Assembly (NCBI GenBank): GCA_012295275.1
Contig: CM022665.1
Coordinates: 30,558,957-30,622,956 of the forward strand
Length of the DNA stretch: 64,000 nucleotides
DNA from: Chrysomallon squamiferum
Taxonomy: Eukaryota > Mollusca > Gastropoda > Neomphalida > Peltospiridae
Direction: 5' to 3'
Below, one piece after another: positions 14,751 to 23,114 of the stretch; position 1 is the stretch's first letter; the number at the start of each line of letters is the position of its first letter. Position numbers and translations under genes: made by a program. The notes under the pieces were generated by a model that was not told the DNA's origin, did no database searches, and saw only the letters and a program-made list of their open reading frames with translations.

Positions 14751-14875
14751 AATAAAATATATTAAAGATGAATATTTACATCTCTTTAAAAGTCAGTCAC
14801 TACTTACCCCAAAATTAATGTTACAGATAAAAAATAATATCTGCACATATTCATTCTGCATTCGCGTGGGTCCAT
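708..14875 (-). CDS. Gene A: large secreted PLAT/EGF/FN3-like repeat protein (5' part, 21 exons)
   Basis: Seen: 21 exons with compatible phases from ATG 14875 to 708 give about 1,228 codons with no frame break; the 3' end lies off the left edge. Domain order: signal peptide (exon 1), PLAT/LH2 (exons 3-5), cysteine-rich segment (6-7), EGF-like (8), a conserved unassigned region (9-12), then beta-sandwich repeats (13-21) with 'SDGIVVDTTPP' and 'AESGIFDYEIG' motifs. Known: PLAT domains bind lipids or protein partners, and FN3/Ig-like arrays act in adhesion or as surface scaffolds. Inferred: secreted or cell-surface, extracellular. It is the divergent paralogue of gene B, with gene C between them. 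Exons 14-21 and their introns are almost identical to gene B exons 12-19; the 5' exons are clearly diverged. No transmembrane segment or family name could be assigned. Confidence 0.85.
1207..1428 (-). CDS. Gene A exon 20: FN3-like repeat
   Basis: LYLNWTGSDAESGIFDYEIG then FASSKNGAASPDVKPFTS: the full W.G.DAESGI..YE.G signature. 222 nt, matching gene B exon 18. Donor AAA|GTAAGT. Confidence 0.9.
1560..1770 (+). repeat. Interspersed repeat copy in gene A intron 19
   Basis: Same element as 30765-31045 with a shorter (GA)n core. Its inverted-arm partner is at 37500-37690. Confidence 0.75.
1830..1983 (-). CDS. Gene A exon 19: acidic/Ser-rich exon with GC donor
   Basis: TKATPIADLSNLPIDKTESG then ETKTVKASVCEEESGMSEDF. 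The acceptor is chosen at TTTCAG|AACAAAG because the upstream AG gives the wrong phase. The donor is TTTCAG|GCATGA, a GC-AG intron also found in gene B. Confidence 0.8.
2427..2698 (-). CDS. Gene A exon 18: repeat end with DGIVVDTTPP linker
   Basis: FYVTVVAYNRALAASSPVCS then DGIVVDTTPPQVSQVAV, the best example of the family linker. 272 nt. Gene B exon 16 reads YYVTVVAYN at the same place. Donor TCT|GTGAGT, phase 2. Confidence 0.9.
3247..3456 (-). CDS. Gene A exon 17: FN3-like repeat
   Basis: Reads ITVDSSAPVAGAVHDGFVGE then AHWEGYFDKESGVLFYQF: linker plus W.GYFD.ESG motif. 210 nt, matching gene B exon 15. Confidence 0.9.
3702..3938 (-). CDS. Gene A exon 16: Cys-containing repeat exon
   Basis: TIQDCKEKYGSYVRGANCYC and TPYAGCYHRHFQVKP. 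237 nt, as in gene B exon 14. Its 3' splice site is embedded in a (TTA)n microsatellite that replaces a normal polypyrimidine tract. Confidence 0.9.
3940..4021. repeat. (TAA)n and (CATA)n microsatellites at gene A exon 16 acceptor
   Basis: On the minus strand (TTA)n runs straight into TTATTACAG|ACAATCC. The partner at 35191-35271 has the same layout in gene B. Confidence 0.92.
4192..4318 (-). CDS. Gene A exon 15: FN3-like repeat
   Basis: TIEWVAFDDHSGLQTVSWRL then FDNYTGNDIVHGIEHIPVQ. 127 nt, nearly identical to gene B exon 13. Phase 2 in, phase 0 out. Confidence 0.9.
4605..4911 (-). CDS. Gene A exon 14: FN3-like repeat
   Basis: Encodes LEDGDSLMFWVRAYDVRDEY and VTVHIDTSPPVIENLWL, a repeat end plus the 'DTSPP' linker. 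307 nt, with only about three base differences from gene B exon 12. The near-identical inverted arm starts within its first bases. Confidence 0.9.
4943..5014. repeat. (GA)n microsatellite, gene A intron 13
   Basis: About 35 uninterrupted GA units in the 290-bp intron between exons 13 and 14, where A and B are not alignable. Similar pure dinucleotide runs: 30785-30860 (AG), 32670-32743 (TC), 34797-34843 (GT), 37620-37667 (TC). Confidence 0.95.
5202..5550 (-). CDS. Gene A exon 13: repeat domain containing a conversion-like tract
   Basis: Encodes KFVSYTPTKSGVFAVVLTAF through YVWQITSDFVTVDWVQ. Positions 5305-5535 match gene B 33344-33574 with no difference seen by eye, although both exon ends and both adjacent introns differ. 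Phase 1 donor CAAG|GTAAAA. Confidence 0.88.
5951..6094 (-). CDS. Gene A exon 12: first repeat-like strand region
   Basis: PPLKINWDHWVDDDSGISHY followed by VLEVFDVIHIHGQGQ. This is the 'W..W.DD.SGI.HYV.E.FD' signature of the repeat family. 144 nt in both genes. Donor GAG|GTAACT. Confidence 0.85.
6275..6492 (-). mobile_element. Diverged tRNA-derived SINE
   Basis: On the minus strand the head reads GCTGTAGCTCAGTGATTAAA ACACC (tRNA box A: TAGCTCAGTGG-like) with a decayed box B (GATCACAGG) about 30 bases on. The body resembles the 'ggctactctt...agc..caa.ggat...tatatacc...acagacag...ttgata.accag' core of SINEs widespread in mollusc genomes, recalled rather than searched. Lies in the gene A exon 11-12 intron. 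Confidence 0.65.
6744..6951 (-). CDS. Gene A exon 11: conserved A/B region, part 3
   Basis: Encodes ETGNGGYVKVKNFISGTEKN, FYLQGKTV and CLPPSTCPQDILSVGD. Gene B exon 9 has ENGGYVIVMNF and CDPPSRCPDDVLSVPN. Acceptor CCCCTAG, donor ACG|GTAAAT. Confidence 0.85.
6952..7844. other. Gene A intron 10
   Basis: 893 bases. Short (TA)n, (CA)n and other simple runs, no exon-like frame with splice sites seen. Confidence 0.6.
7845..7989 (-). CDS. Gene A exon 10: conserved A/B region, part 2
   Basis: Encodes GGVVRLFQSNACTGIDKNSP and AYLPFQHGDQ. 145 nt, the same as gene B exon 8, sharing the C.GI..N.A..NR..C.G pattern. Acceptor CTTCAG, donor TCA|GTAAGA, phase 2. Confidence 0.85.
8330..8563 (-). CDS. Gene A exon 9: conserved A/B region, part 1
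   Basis: Reads NKPNLYDELFKIADANDVTE, and later MSYKFSSDFQKGGG. Gene B exon 7 has NPNLYDELFTVADANDVTE and SYKFSSDFRKGGG, so the region is under protein-level constraint. No known family recognised. Confidence 0.88.
9063..9179 (-). CDS. Gene A exon 8: EGF-like domain
   Basis: Encodes CSWRSDSTRCYPGTCGGDGL then FENCVCATGFNGVNCEN. The CxCxxGFxGxxC tail is an EGF-like signature. 117 nt, as in gene B exon 6, with about three quarters of residues matching. Confidence 0.88.
9956..10096 (-). CDS. Gene A exon 7: cysteine-rich segment
   Basis: Encodes MCRSIDNCDLETCTTSSDQT and CSWCQHTYQDLIGK, ending GGKSCS. Same length (141 nt) and phase as gene B exon 5, with cysteines largely conserved. Donor CAA|GTCAGT. 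Confidence 0.8.
10696..10896 (-). CDS. Gene A exon 6: cysteine-rich segment
   Basis: Encodes TLCGGNREESEGCNKVFLFS followed by a CTASEKCENCNVGFFPATKC segment. The spaced CxxC...GFF pattern resembles furin-like or growth-factor-receptor Cys repeats. Counterpart of gene B exon 4 (CENCEQGFF), but strongly diverged. Donor GACA|GTAAGT. Confidence 0.8.
11508..11622 (-). CDS. Gene A exon 5: end of PLAT domain and acidic linker
   Basis: Begins VRVSSEEIVPGYEYYYGCDC and continues WIPDDDDNLSK: the last PLAT strand, then an Asp-rich tail. Acceptor TTTTGAAG, donor CCAA|GTAAAC, phase 1. Confidence 0.75.
12103..12189 (-). CDS. Gene A exon 4: second half of PLAT domain
   Basis: Encodes LKSRTVGPIKYIIISHNNEN then MAAGWLLDN: the PLAT core strand with '.G.l..I.I.hDN.g...gW.ldnV'. 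Choosing the donor AAT|GTTAGT keeps frame with exon 5 and rebuilds WLLDNVRVSS. A downstream ATTG|GTAAAT donor would break the frame. Confidence 0.8.
12414..12571 (-). CDS. Gene A exon 3: first half of PLAT/LH2 domain
   Basis: Encodes YVVKVTTADKIFAGTAATVY, then IRIFGPLGDTGNLRL and SDEFEQDSTRTFY. This is the classic PLAT start: Y.V.V.T.D...AGT.A.V.I.I.G..GDT.N..L. Acceptor ATTACAG, donor TAC|GTAATG. Gene B has no PLAT exons. Confidence 0.85.
12572..14807. other. Gene A introns 1 and 2
   Basis: Long introns around the 38-nt exon 2. Hold poly-T at 13312-13329, (AAAT)n at 13730-13760, (AAT)n at 14711-14748. Open frames here are made by these low-complexity runs. Confidence 0.6.
13399..13436 (-). 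CDS. Gene A exon 2: short Cys-containing linker
   Basis: Only 38 nt, between a TTTTTCAG acceptor and ACA|GTGAGT donor. Reads FMGKTCGQPCSN after the split Gly. Its phases match exons 1 and 3, the main support for so small an exon. No counterpart in gene B. Confidence 0.6.
14808..14875 (-). CDS. Gene A exon 1: start and signal peptide
   Basis: ATG in good context (AAAATGG), with an in-frame TAA three codons upstream, so the start is fixed if transcription begins upstream. It encodes a short leader with basic residues then a hydrophobic YYFLSVTLIL core. Donor GGG|GTAAGT, phase 2, the same phase as gene B exon 1. Confidence 0.7.
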
Positions 14876-16374
14876 TTTACTTTACACTTATTTTTGATCA
14901 GAAAAATATTGATTGCTTCAACTCTGTTATAACCACCTAGCATGTCCATTCAACCGTCTGTGGATAGAGGTACGAAAAACATGTTTTTCTCCCGTGAAAC
15001 TGCATTATTATTGTTTTGCATTGTTGTGAACCATGAAGCATTTGGTTGGTTTGTTAATACAATGGACTATATACGCTCTTGTCGATACTTGTTCCTATCA
15101 AGGTCATGGTCTAGTATTTACATTCTTATAAATCCCCAATTATATGGGTTCAGATATATCTGACATGGTCATGAATTCTTCTAAGGTCAGCTGATGGGTT
15201 CATAGCAGATCAAAAGTGGTTAAACTGTGTAGATGAACTTGCAGCTTAACTGAGTAATTAAATAAATAAAATATCATTTGTTGATCTGTCATCTTAGGAA
15301 ATAGGCTTTCAGGTAAAACATTGTGGATAGAGGTACGAATTAATTAGCATTCTGCAACCAATTGTTTCATAATGTGTCCGTTGTCCTTCCATTGACAGTG
15401 TTGACAGTCTTAAAACTCGATCACGTCTGTTACAAACGTCATTTAAGACTTCCTTTACCAACGGTATTTAGGTTGACGTAATAGTCTGAAGGAGAAAATA
15501 TTTATATTCAAACGCTTATTTGCTTCCCTCATGGAAAATACCGAAAAATCTTAAACTTTAAAGAGATTTAAGAACTGAACTCTGGAAATACTTAAGTATG
15601 CATACACTGTTAGGTTTAATCCTATGTTTTATAGAAGGAACTTAACAAGAATAACGCCACTGCAAAAGGTCTCAGAGAATATCCCTGTGTAACACCTTTC
15701 TGTCAACTAAGTTAGTGAAGAATTACGCGTATAGATTATCTAATTTTTCTGTTTTGGACTGTTACAAGAGGGAACTTATAAAAGCCTAGCATATTTTGAG
15801 ATATTCTGTAACAATAGATGAAGTAACATACTACATGGATTAACACTTTTATCAAAGTGCACTCTTTAAATAATGTTGAGTACTTGCATCCTCTGTGTTA
15901 AGCTTTATACTGGTTATAGAAGTACAATGAATTATCCAGTGAAGTTAAACTCATTTATTAATACGTATCATTTTCACAGCTTCCGAAGGGTGCACAATCG
16001 CCCGGGTTGAAAATCGCAAATGATTATAATTATTTATCTGACATAAACCGATTTTCATAACCAGTAGCTTAACATCTATAGCTAAGAAAGAAAGCTGTTG
16101 CTAACTGTAAAATCTTCTCTTTTTTTTTTCTGGAAAATGTACAAGCCGATTTGGAGAAGGATTAATTTAAATAGACAATTATTTAAATTGAAGTTAGATT
16201 ATTTTCAGAGTCATTTTTCACACTGATATTCAATTAAGAGAGATATTGCGATTGGTGAATGGAGATCACAGTTTCAGACAGTGTTTATGTGACTCGTTTA
16301 TCAAAGGCTGCAGTTTGAGTTTTCGTGTGTTTGGGAAGGTTTTATAAAAGATCTCTTTCTGCTAATCGGAAACA

Positions 16375-16450
<76 letters not shown>

Positions 16451-17955
16451 CATAAACAAAATTGACTGGGATATTAAATGTTCGTCTGTTTATATTTGTT
16501 TTTCTGTTTTGTTTATTGTTATAACTGTTTACGCCAGTATATCAGATCTTTGTTAATTTGGTCTATGTATTATTAATGTCCTTCTTTTATTTATTTGTTG
16601 ATAATTAGACTCAGATCAACGCAGACCCATTCTAAATTGTTTGATTCATTAATTCACGACATCAAATCAACATAATTATAACAATTAAATAAGTGAAAGG
16701 CGCCAGGTCTGAATTTGAGACTTGTAACACCTTCGCCATTCAAGCGACATCATTCTGAAAATTACATACTTTTCTTTTTTGAATGTAAATAAATATTTTA
16801 CATGAAACGTAGTTATCTTTTGTTTGTCCAGTGAAAGTAATACTGAGTTAATAAATCTTGGTTAGACATTTTACATGTAAAATAAAATTTAATAACAGCT
16901 TAATGAAAAAAGAAATATTTGGAAAGACATTTACTGTACATATACTGCTTGAATTAAATTTTCATGCATATATTTACAGATACTCAAAATGTATCATATA
17001 TCTATTTAAAAAGAAAACAGAAGGTATATTATTCCAGATATTTAATTCAGATAACGAGGAAACGTTTTAATTTTCACAGTATTCCTCTTTATTTCGGTGC
17101 AGTTATGCATCTTGTAACATTAATATTGAGAGCATAAATAATAGTTCTGTATTTAGGGAAAATGATTTAGTAATGGCATATGTATAGTTTTCGTTCACTC
17201 AGGATACAATCGATCCAAACAATACAAAACATTAATTATTCGTTTGTGTTAAGCATGCAACATAATTTGTTGAATTTCATACGCGAATGTTGGGAGGAAG
17301 AGTTGATGCACCATTTTTTAATTTTTAATTTTTTTTTAATTATTATTATTGTTATTATTTTATATCTTCAACAATAACAAGCTTCACCTCCACATTTTCT
17401 AAAATTCTTGATCCGCCTCTATAAAAAGAACGATTATAATTATTCCTTATCGAAGTCGAATCATAATCCGTTAACGAATAAATTATAATCTCCATTGTTA
17501 ACCATTAAATCCATCTTACGGATAAGACAAGTTCTACAGTCATTATTTTCAGGCTAGTTCACTATTTTACAGTTTAGTTTTGATTTTTAAATTAGTTTGA
17601 ATTGTCAGCTAAAATAAAATATTTTAAACATTTATAAAGTAGCATATTATTAAAGTAAACAGTATTGTATATAAACGTTTAAAATATATATATATATATA
17701 ATATATAAAAAAAATGAACTTGCTGTCACGAGAGATAGCAAAGAGAAGCTGAAGAAATAAGTAAATGAATATTAGAATATTAATGTTGCATTATTTAAAC
17801 GAATTCTATTTACCGAATCACACACATACCCATCCACACACACACACACACGCCACCATTCATAGTTATATGTATTTATGTGTAATATAAGATTTTATTT
17901 GTGATTATGTACAGTATATAATAATAAATGTTATATCAGTAGAATTATTTTTAAA

Positions 17956-17996
<41 letters not shown>

Positions 17997-18130
17997 CAAC
18001 AACAACAACAACAATAATAAAAGGGATATATATATGTGGATATGCATATGGGTTGTAAGTATGTTTATTTATCTCAACTTAAGTCGATAAAGGGGCGAAT
18101 CAAGGCGCGTTCGCGATATTTATGACCGGC

Positions 18131-18188
<58 letters not shown>

Positions 18189-18757
18189 TGCGTGTATGTG
18201 TGTATGTGTGTGTTTCCACATATAATGATAATCCCCATTGTTCTGAAATACTGATACAGCCAGTCAGAATGTTTTCAATCATTCTGAGACCATAAGAAAT
18301 AAGAAATAAACAAAGCTAGTGTCTAATTAACCTGACACGTCTAGGAACACTTACTGGGCACTCTGATATGGATATAATGAAATTTTAAGGATCAACGACT
18401 TCCACTAACATGTCACAACGTATAGCGTTGATTTCTTTACCAACAGCTTAGGGTTACTCACAACGTGAAGAAGTCGAGATCGTTTATTCACTTCAAAACA
18501 CTAATATTAACTGACATTTAAAACCTCATATAATAATTATCGGCCTTGAAAGAAGAATTTTATTCGTTATGGGGCATCGAGATAATCTTAATGGCAGCAT
18601 TGAAAACAATAAATAATATTATTGTTATAGGTAAAAGAAAAAGTTAAGAAAACAAAAATGTCCCAGAATAAACGATAATAGTATTTTATCATTATTATTA
18701 CTGCTCCCACAGTAACAAACGTAATTACGACAAAAACAAAAACAACAACTACGAAAA

Positions 18758-18796
<39 letters not shown>

Positions 18797-19390
18797 TAGA
18801 CCACTACTGCAGTCACTACTATTACGATTACTACTACTACTACTACTATTACTACTACAGTAACTGGTAGTATAATTATTATACTACCACTGCAATTTAT
18901 TACTATACCATCATTTCTACTACAACCATTACCATGATTATTACTATTACATCCACCGCTAAGATTATAACTACTATTACAGTTAGAAGTAATAGTATTA
19001 TTAATAATAATAACATGATTGTATACTACTAAAACAAAACAAAAATAAATAAAATAAAAAAAATAATAATAAAAATAAAATAAAATAAATATAATAATTC
19101 TTATCAAATGAACACAATATAAGAGAGAGAGATTAAATTAATTTTATACAGAAAGCAGTTAAATTATTTTTAAATAGATAATTCTGAATAATATAAAAAC
19201 AGCACTGATGATGCTGAAATAAATAACTTCATCACCTATAAAAGGATTTTAATCTGAATATTGTTATATAACTGCAGTAGGGTTTTTTAGGGGGAGGGTT
19301 GTTTGTTGTTTTTTCATTTTGATGTAAATTAATTTCAATCTAAATCAATGTCCCAAGTTCATTTGTTCACTACGGTGATAATTTTGTGTT
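14876..19390. other. Intergenic region between genes A and C
   Basis: No exon-like frame, RNA gene or recognisable transposon was found. It holds (TC)n at 16379-16441, (TAA)n/(CAA)n at 17961-18018, (TTA)n at 18133-18184 and 18759-18796, and a degenerate trinucleotide block at 18800-18980. The gene A promoter should lie at its left end. Confidence 0.7.
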
Positions 19391-20430
19391 TCACTTTCTG
19401 GGTCGCCTCTTGCCTGGTTTGTTTTTTCTAACGTCTGACTGAGGTTCCTTTGCATTTTTACAAGCTAGAAAATTCAATACGTCCATGTGAGTAAGAGGAT
19501 CGTATTCTCTAAAGAATGTTTCTGAAGGATCACGAGGTAACATGAAGGCATGACGAGAAGCCGATATGGCTCTTTGGCTAAATTCACTGGTATTACCGGT
19601 TTCACTTTGTAATAATAGTTGTGGGTAATCCTCGATGATTTCTGTATCTTTAGAAATATTATCTGAACCTGTCGGTGAAATTTTAATGGGTTTGAGTTTA
19701 GAATTAATGGTAATACTTTCTGGCCTTGTTTCTTCTATTTTAATACTAGCTCTTGGCTTCGGTTCGTCTGGTCTTTGAGTGAAGGTTTTGGATCCAGGTA
19801 AAACAAAGGACTGACCTTTTTGTTGCAATTCTTCCTCGTTTTTCATTACAGAAATTTGCAATTCCTGAAGCTGTTCTTCGTTCATCCTCTTGATGCTTGT
19901 TGTGTTGGTTTCGTTATACGGACTGTCTCGCAAAGCATCTAATAAACTGTTCTTATCTTTTGCATTTACAAAATGACGACTACGTAACATCTTTGAAGAT
20001 TTGACAAAATGAAAGTTTTCTTCAACAGACAGAGGATTATTTTTATATTTTTCATAGTATTTATCTGTTTCATCATAGTACGGAAATAGAAACATTCGGC
20101 TTTTCCTTGCATTAGCTGCCTCTTTCTCTATTTCTTTCTCTGCTGCTTTCTCAGCCTCTTTTTCTTCATCAGTCTTCTTATTGCCATCAGTGGTTACGGT
20201 AAGTGAAAGTATCCTAGAGTTACCGGCTGATGTTTCCCCAGTTCGTTCTTTGTCACTCCGCATCTTGCCATTGTCTCTCTGTGCTAACAGAGCTAATGTG
20301 ACGTCATTAAATTGTTGTTCCTGAAAGGTGACGTGATATTCCGAACATTGTTTGTCACTGCTGTCTTTTGAAAACGAATGCTTGCAGTTCTCACATATTG
20401 GTGAAGGCACTGAGTTTATCCACTTCATTA
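19391..20430 (-). CDS. Gene C exon 5 (terminal, 346 codons)
   Basis: Longest exon in the window. Starts MKWINSVPSPICENCKHSFS (a CxxC pair) after acceptor TTTGTTAG and runs to TGA at 19391-19393. It holds a Lys/Glu-rich stretch likely to form a helix, a MFLFPYYDETDKYYEKYKNN segment, and a basic C-terminus. Even base composition and length leave little doubt it is coding. Confidence 0.88.
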
Positions 20431-23114
20431 CTAACAAAAAAATAATGGTGAAAATTTATCTGTCTTGAGAATTTTGACACAAAACATCTTCGCGATATTT
20501 TTAACAGTAAAAAAATATATATTACCCTTAATATAAAAGGAAAAGGATTTTTTAAACTAATTTATTTTTTATTTTTTTGTTGTTGTTTTCTTTTAAATCT
20601 TATAATTCATATTGCATGCGTTTAAAATAACTGAATAATAACAAACAAACTGGATTATTTATTATCTGAAAATATCTCAATGTGAACTTACGGCTGTAAA
20701 TAGCAGATCTTTGACTTGCAGCTTTCTCGCTTATTGTTCCAGTAATTACAATATTTTCAACTTCAAGACTGTTAATGTCGATATATTTCAGCTTTCGGTT
20801 TGTCTGTGAAAAACAAAAATAGAAAGGTAACATTCACAAAATTGTTGTTCATATTTTGCTACTCTAACAGTGTCACTGGAATCAGGTGTAATCCTGTTTT
20901 ATAGAATTCCAGTTAAATTCATCTTTGTTTATTATTATTATTATTATTAATTAATTAATATATTTATTTATTATTAAATTATATTTTACATCTGTACAAT
21001 AAACAGCATAAATAATTATTTTTTTTATCTTCCCAGCAATTGCTTTATTTTTTCAACTTTTGTTAACATTAAAGCATGATGATATTGAGTTTTTCAGTTT
21101 ATCAGGTTTTTCCTTTTCCTTTATTTAATTTTATTTTTATTTATTTTTATTAAAAAAATATTCTTATATAAGAAAAAATACTGAGAAAAAAAGAAAAGAA
21201 AAGAAAGAAGATTAAGATAACTTGTTCATAATAATAATAATAATAGATTCATGTGTCAGATAGCGAAGAATAAATCGGTTAATTTCAACCATTATTTTCA
21301 TTCACGTAACCACGCAAGTTAAAACTATAAACTTTTACTCTATATATTGATGTGCCAACCAGTCCGCATAGAAAGCAAGGGAGACAACCTAGTATATTCG
21401 TCCAATCCCATAAGTGGTTAAATTTTGATCCGCTCGTTATGCAGAACCTGGCGCCCAGACATAGGAAGTCTTTTCTCAGCACCATCCTAGACCACTGCTC
21501 TACAGATGGACCTAAGTCAACCTTCGAAATAATATTGAAAAATAAGATACAGCATCACATATAAATATTTGTTCATTAAAGGGTATAAGATAAAATATAA
21601 TGTTTGTTTACATTTCGTAAAAAATATCTTTCGCCACCTCTTCCAGATCTAAATTCCTGGGTAATAGGTTTTTAGCTGCCGCACGGTATCAAAATGTTGC
21701 ACTATTTTCTAAGCATCGACAAGTGCATTTATAAAAGATAAAAATGATGTCTCTATCTCTAGTGACAAGTGGCGCAGTTAAGCTATGGCAAGTATGGCAC
21801 GTTCCCTGGGCGCCAATGAGCACTTACTATTAAACATGACTGAGAATTTTTAGTTGAGTTTTATGTTAAAGTAATCTGAAAGATGTCTGGAGAGGCGAGT
21901 AAATGCAATGCTTGACATAGGCCCTATTTTCCGTAGATACGCTCCTGGTTGTGACATTACTGATGGTTACACGTACCTCCACTGAAAATCGTTTTCCTCC
22001 CCTGAACGTTTTTCGACACTGACCAAGATTTCGCGTGAGCTGCTCAATACACGGAGAAGACGGATCAAGAAAAACAACAGTTGATACTGAAATAAAAATA
22101 TATACGTGGTGTTTGTTATACAGTTTGTCAAAACCGTTTTTAAACTATACGAATTATGCATACATATATAGAGTATGAAACTTTTTATAAAAATAACTTT
22201 CACTTTGTGTTTTTAGAAAAAACTGTACTTATAAATTACACACACACACACACGCATACACACACATATATTTCATAATGTAGAAAAATGAAGAATAAGA
22301 ATTAACATCCTATAACTGGAAAATCACTTCTAATCTTATTCGTTTCACTATGTCAAGAAAACGAAGAATTGTTTATATACTCTAGTATTATGTTTGGTAC
22401 GTGTATTAACTGTATGAGATAAAATACACAAACTTTCAGAGTTTTCACCGAATACATTTCTCTGTGTGAGTGTGGCACTGAGAACAGTTGTGAAAGATGT
22501 CAGCTTTATTAACAAAGAGTCCAGTTCCTCTTCTGATTTCACTCCAATCTCCCTGTAACAGACAGCATGGTTACTGGTAATAGAAGCAGCAGTAGTAATA
22601 GTAGTAATAATAATAGAAGTAGTAACAGTAGTAGCAGTAGCAATAGTATTAGCACTGGTAGTACAAGTAACAGCAGCAGCAGTAATAGCAGTGGTAGTAG
22701 TACTAATAGTAATTGTTGTTGTGATAATAGTTGTAATATTTATAGTAATACTAATAGTTGTTGTTGCTGTTATTGTTGTGTATGTATATTCCAGATTTTT
22801 CCTAATATACAATTAGAAAAAAAATAGTATCAACGATAAATATTTTTAAAAGACTGCTTAAGAATTTACCACGTTTGTGTAAAGTCATCTAGACATCCAC
22901 AATCTGAAGACTGAAGCATTGGCGCGTCCATCATTACATTCACGTCGTTGTCGTACACGATCTGGCCGTGGTCGTAGCGAAATGCTCTGTGTATAGAATT
23001 GGGTGCTTTGTGAAAAACACGCCACGGCACGAGGACGGCTGATACACCTTTCATCTGTGTGTAAGTGTCACAGACGGACGGACTGAACAGAGAACTGAAC
23101 TCCATGTTTAACAT
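19391..23114 (-). CDS. Gene C: unrecognised intracellular-type protein, five coding exons
   Basis: Seen: five exons with compatible phases (22870-23114, 22434-22552, 21977-22086, 20692-20803, 19391-20430) give about 540 residues and a TGA stop. The N-terminal half is well ordered, with segments such as MKGVSAVLVPWRVFHKAP and TVVFLDPSSPCIEQLTRNLG. The C-terminal half is charged and low in hydrophobic residues, with a Lys/Glu run near DEEKEAEKAAEKEIEKEAAN and a basic end (KNKPGKRRPRK). No signal peptide or membrane segment is visible, so a cytoplasmic, nuclear or cytoskeletal location is inferred. No family was recognised and no function is claimed. It lies between the 5' ends of genes A and B and is unrelated to them. 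Confidence 0.78.
20692..20803 (-). CDS. Gene C exon 4
   Basis: TNRKLKYIDINSLEVENIVI then TGTISEKAASQRSAIYS. Acceptor TTCACAG, donor AGCC|GTAAGT, phase 1, matching exon 5. Confidence 0.75.
20804..21976. other. Gene C intron 3
   Basis: 1.2 kb. The stretch 21340-21960 is less AT-rich than its surroundings, and a 70-codon open frame at 21352-21564 could be a decayed mobile element, but nothing recognisable was found. Confidence 0.5.
21977..22086 (-). CDS. Gene C exon 3
   Basis: Acceptor TTTCAG|TATC, donor GAG|GTACGT. In the phase set by exon 2 it reads STVVFLDPSSPCIEQLTRNL then GQCRKTFRGGKRFSVE. The longer open frame over the same bases is a shadow. Confidence 0.72.
22434..22552 (-). CDS. Gene C exon 2
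   Basis: Encodes EIGVKSEEELDSLLIKLTSF and TTVLSATLTQRNVFGENSE. The donor GAAA|GTTTGT was chosen because only it opens exon 3 in the frame giving the protein-like STVVFLDPSSP. Confidence 0.7.
22575..22785. repeat. Degenerate (AGT)n/(TTG)n tract in gene C intron 1
   Basis: Imperfect AGTAGCAGT-type trinucleotides between gene C exons 1 and 2. Gives a Ser/Asn-rich plus-strand frame and a Thr-rich minus-strand frame, both artefacts. Confidence 0.85.
22870..23114 (-). CDS. Gene C exon 1 (first coding)
   Basis: ATG sits directly after a good acceptor (AATTACAG|ATG), so a 5' UTR exon probably lies upstream. A second ATG three codons on has better context (AACATGG). Encodes MEFSSLFSPSVCDTY then VPWRVFHKAPNSIHRAFRYD. 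Donor GTG|GTAAAT, phase 2. Confidence 0.75.

Noticed and set aside
14942-15163. 73-codon plus-strand frame just upstream of gene A
   Set aside because: No signal, motif or splice support; probably chance in AT-rich DNA.
18796-19107. 103-codon minus-strand frame rich in Val, Ile and aromatic residues
   Set aside because: Low-complexity trinucleotide and A-rich sequence, no splice or start support.
21352-21564. 70-codon plus-strand frame in gene C intron 3
   Set aside because: No start context, splice sites or recognisable motif. Possibly decayed mobile DNA, but unsupported.
22348-22827. Thr-rich (minus) and Ser/Asn-rich (plus) open frames
   Set aside because: Caused by imperfect trinucleotide repeats. 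Only 22434-22552 on the minus strand is kept, as gene C exon 2.
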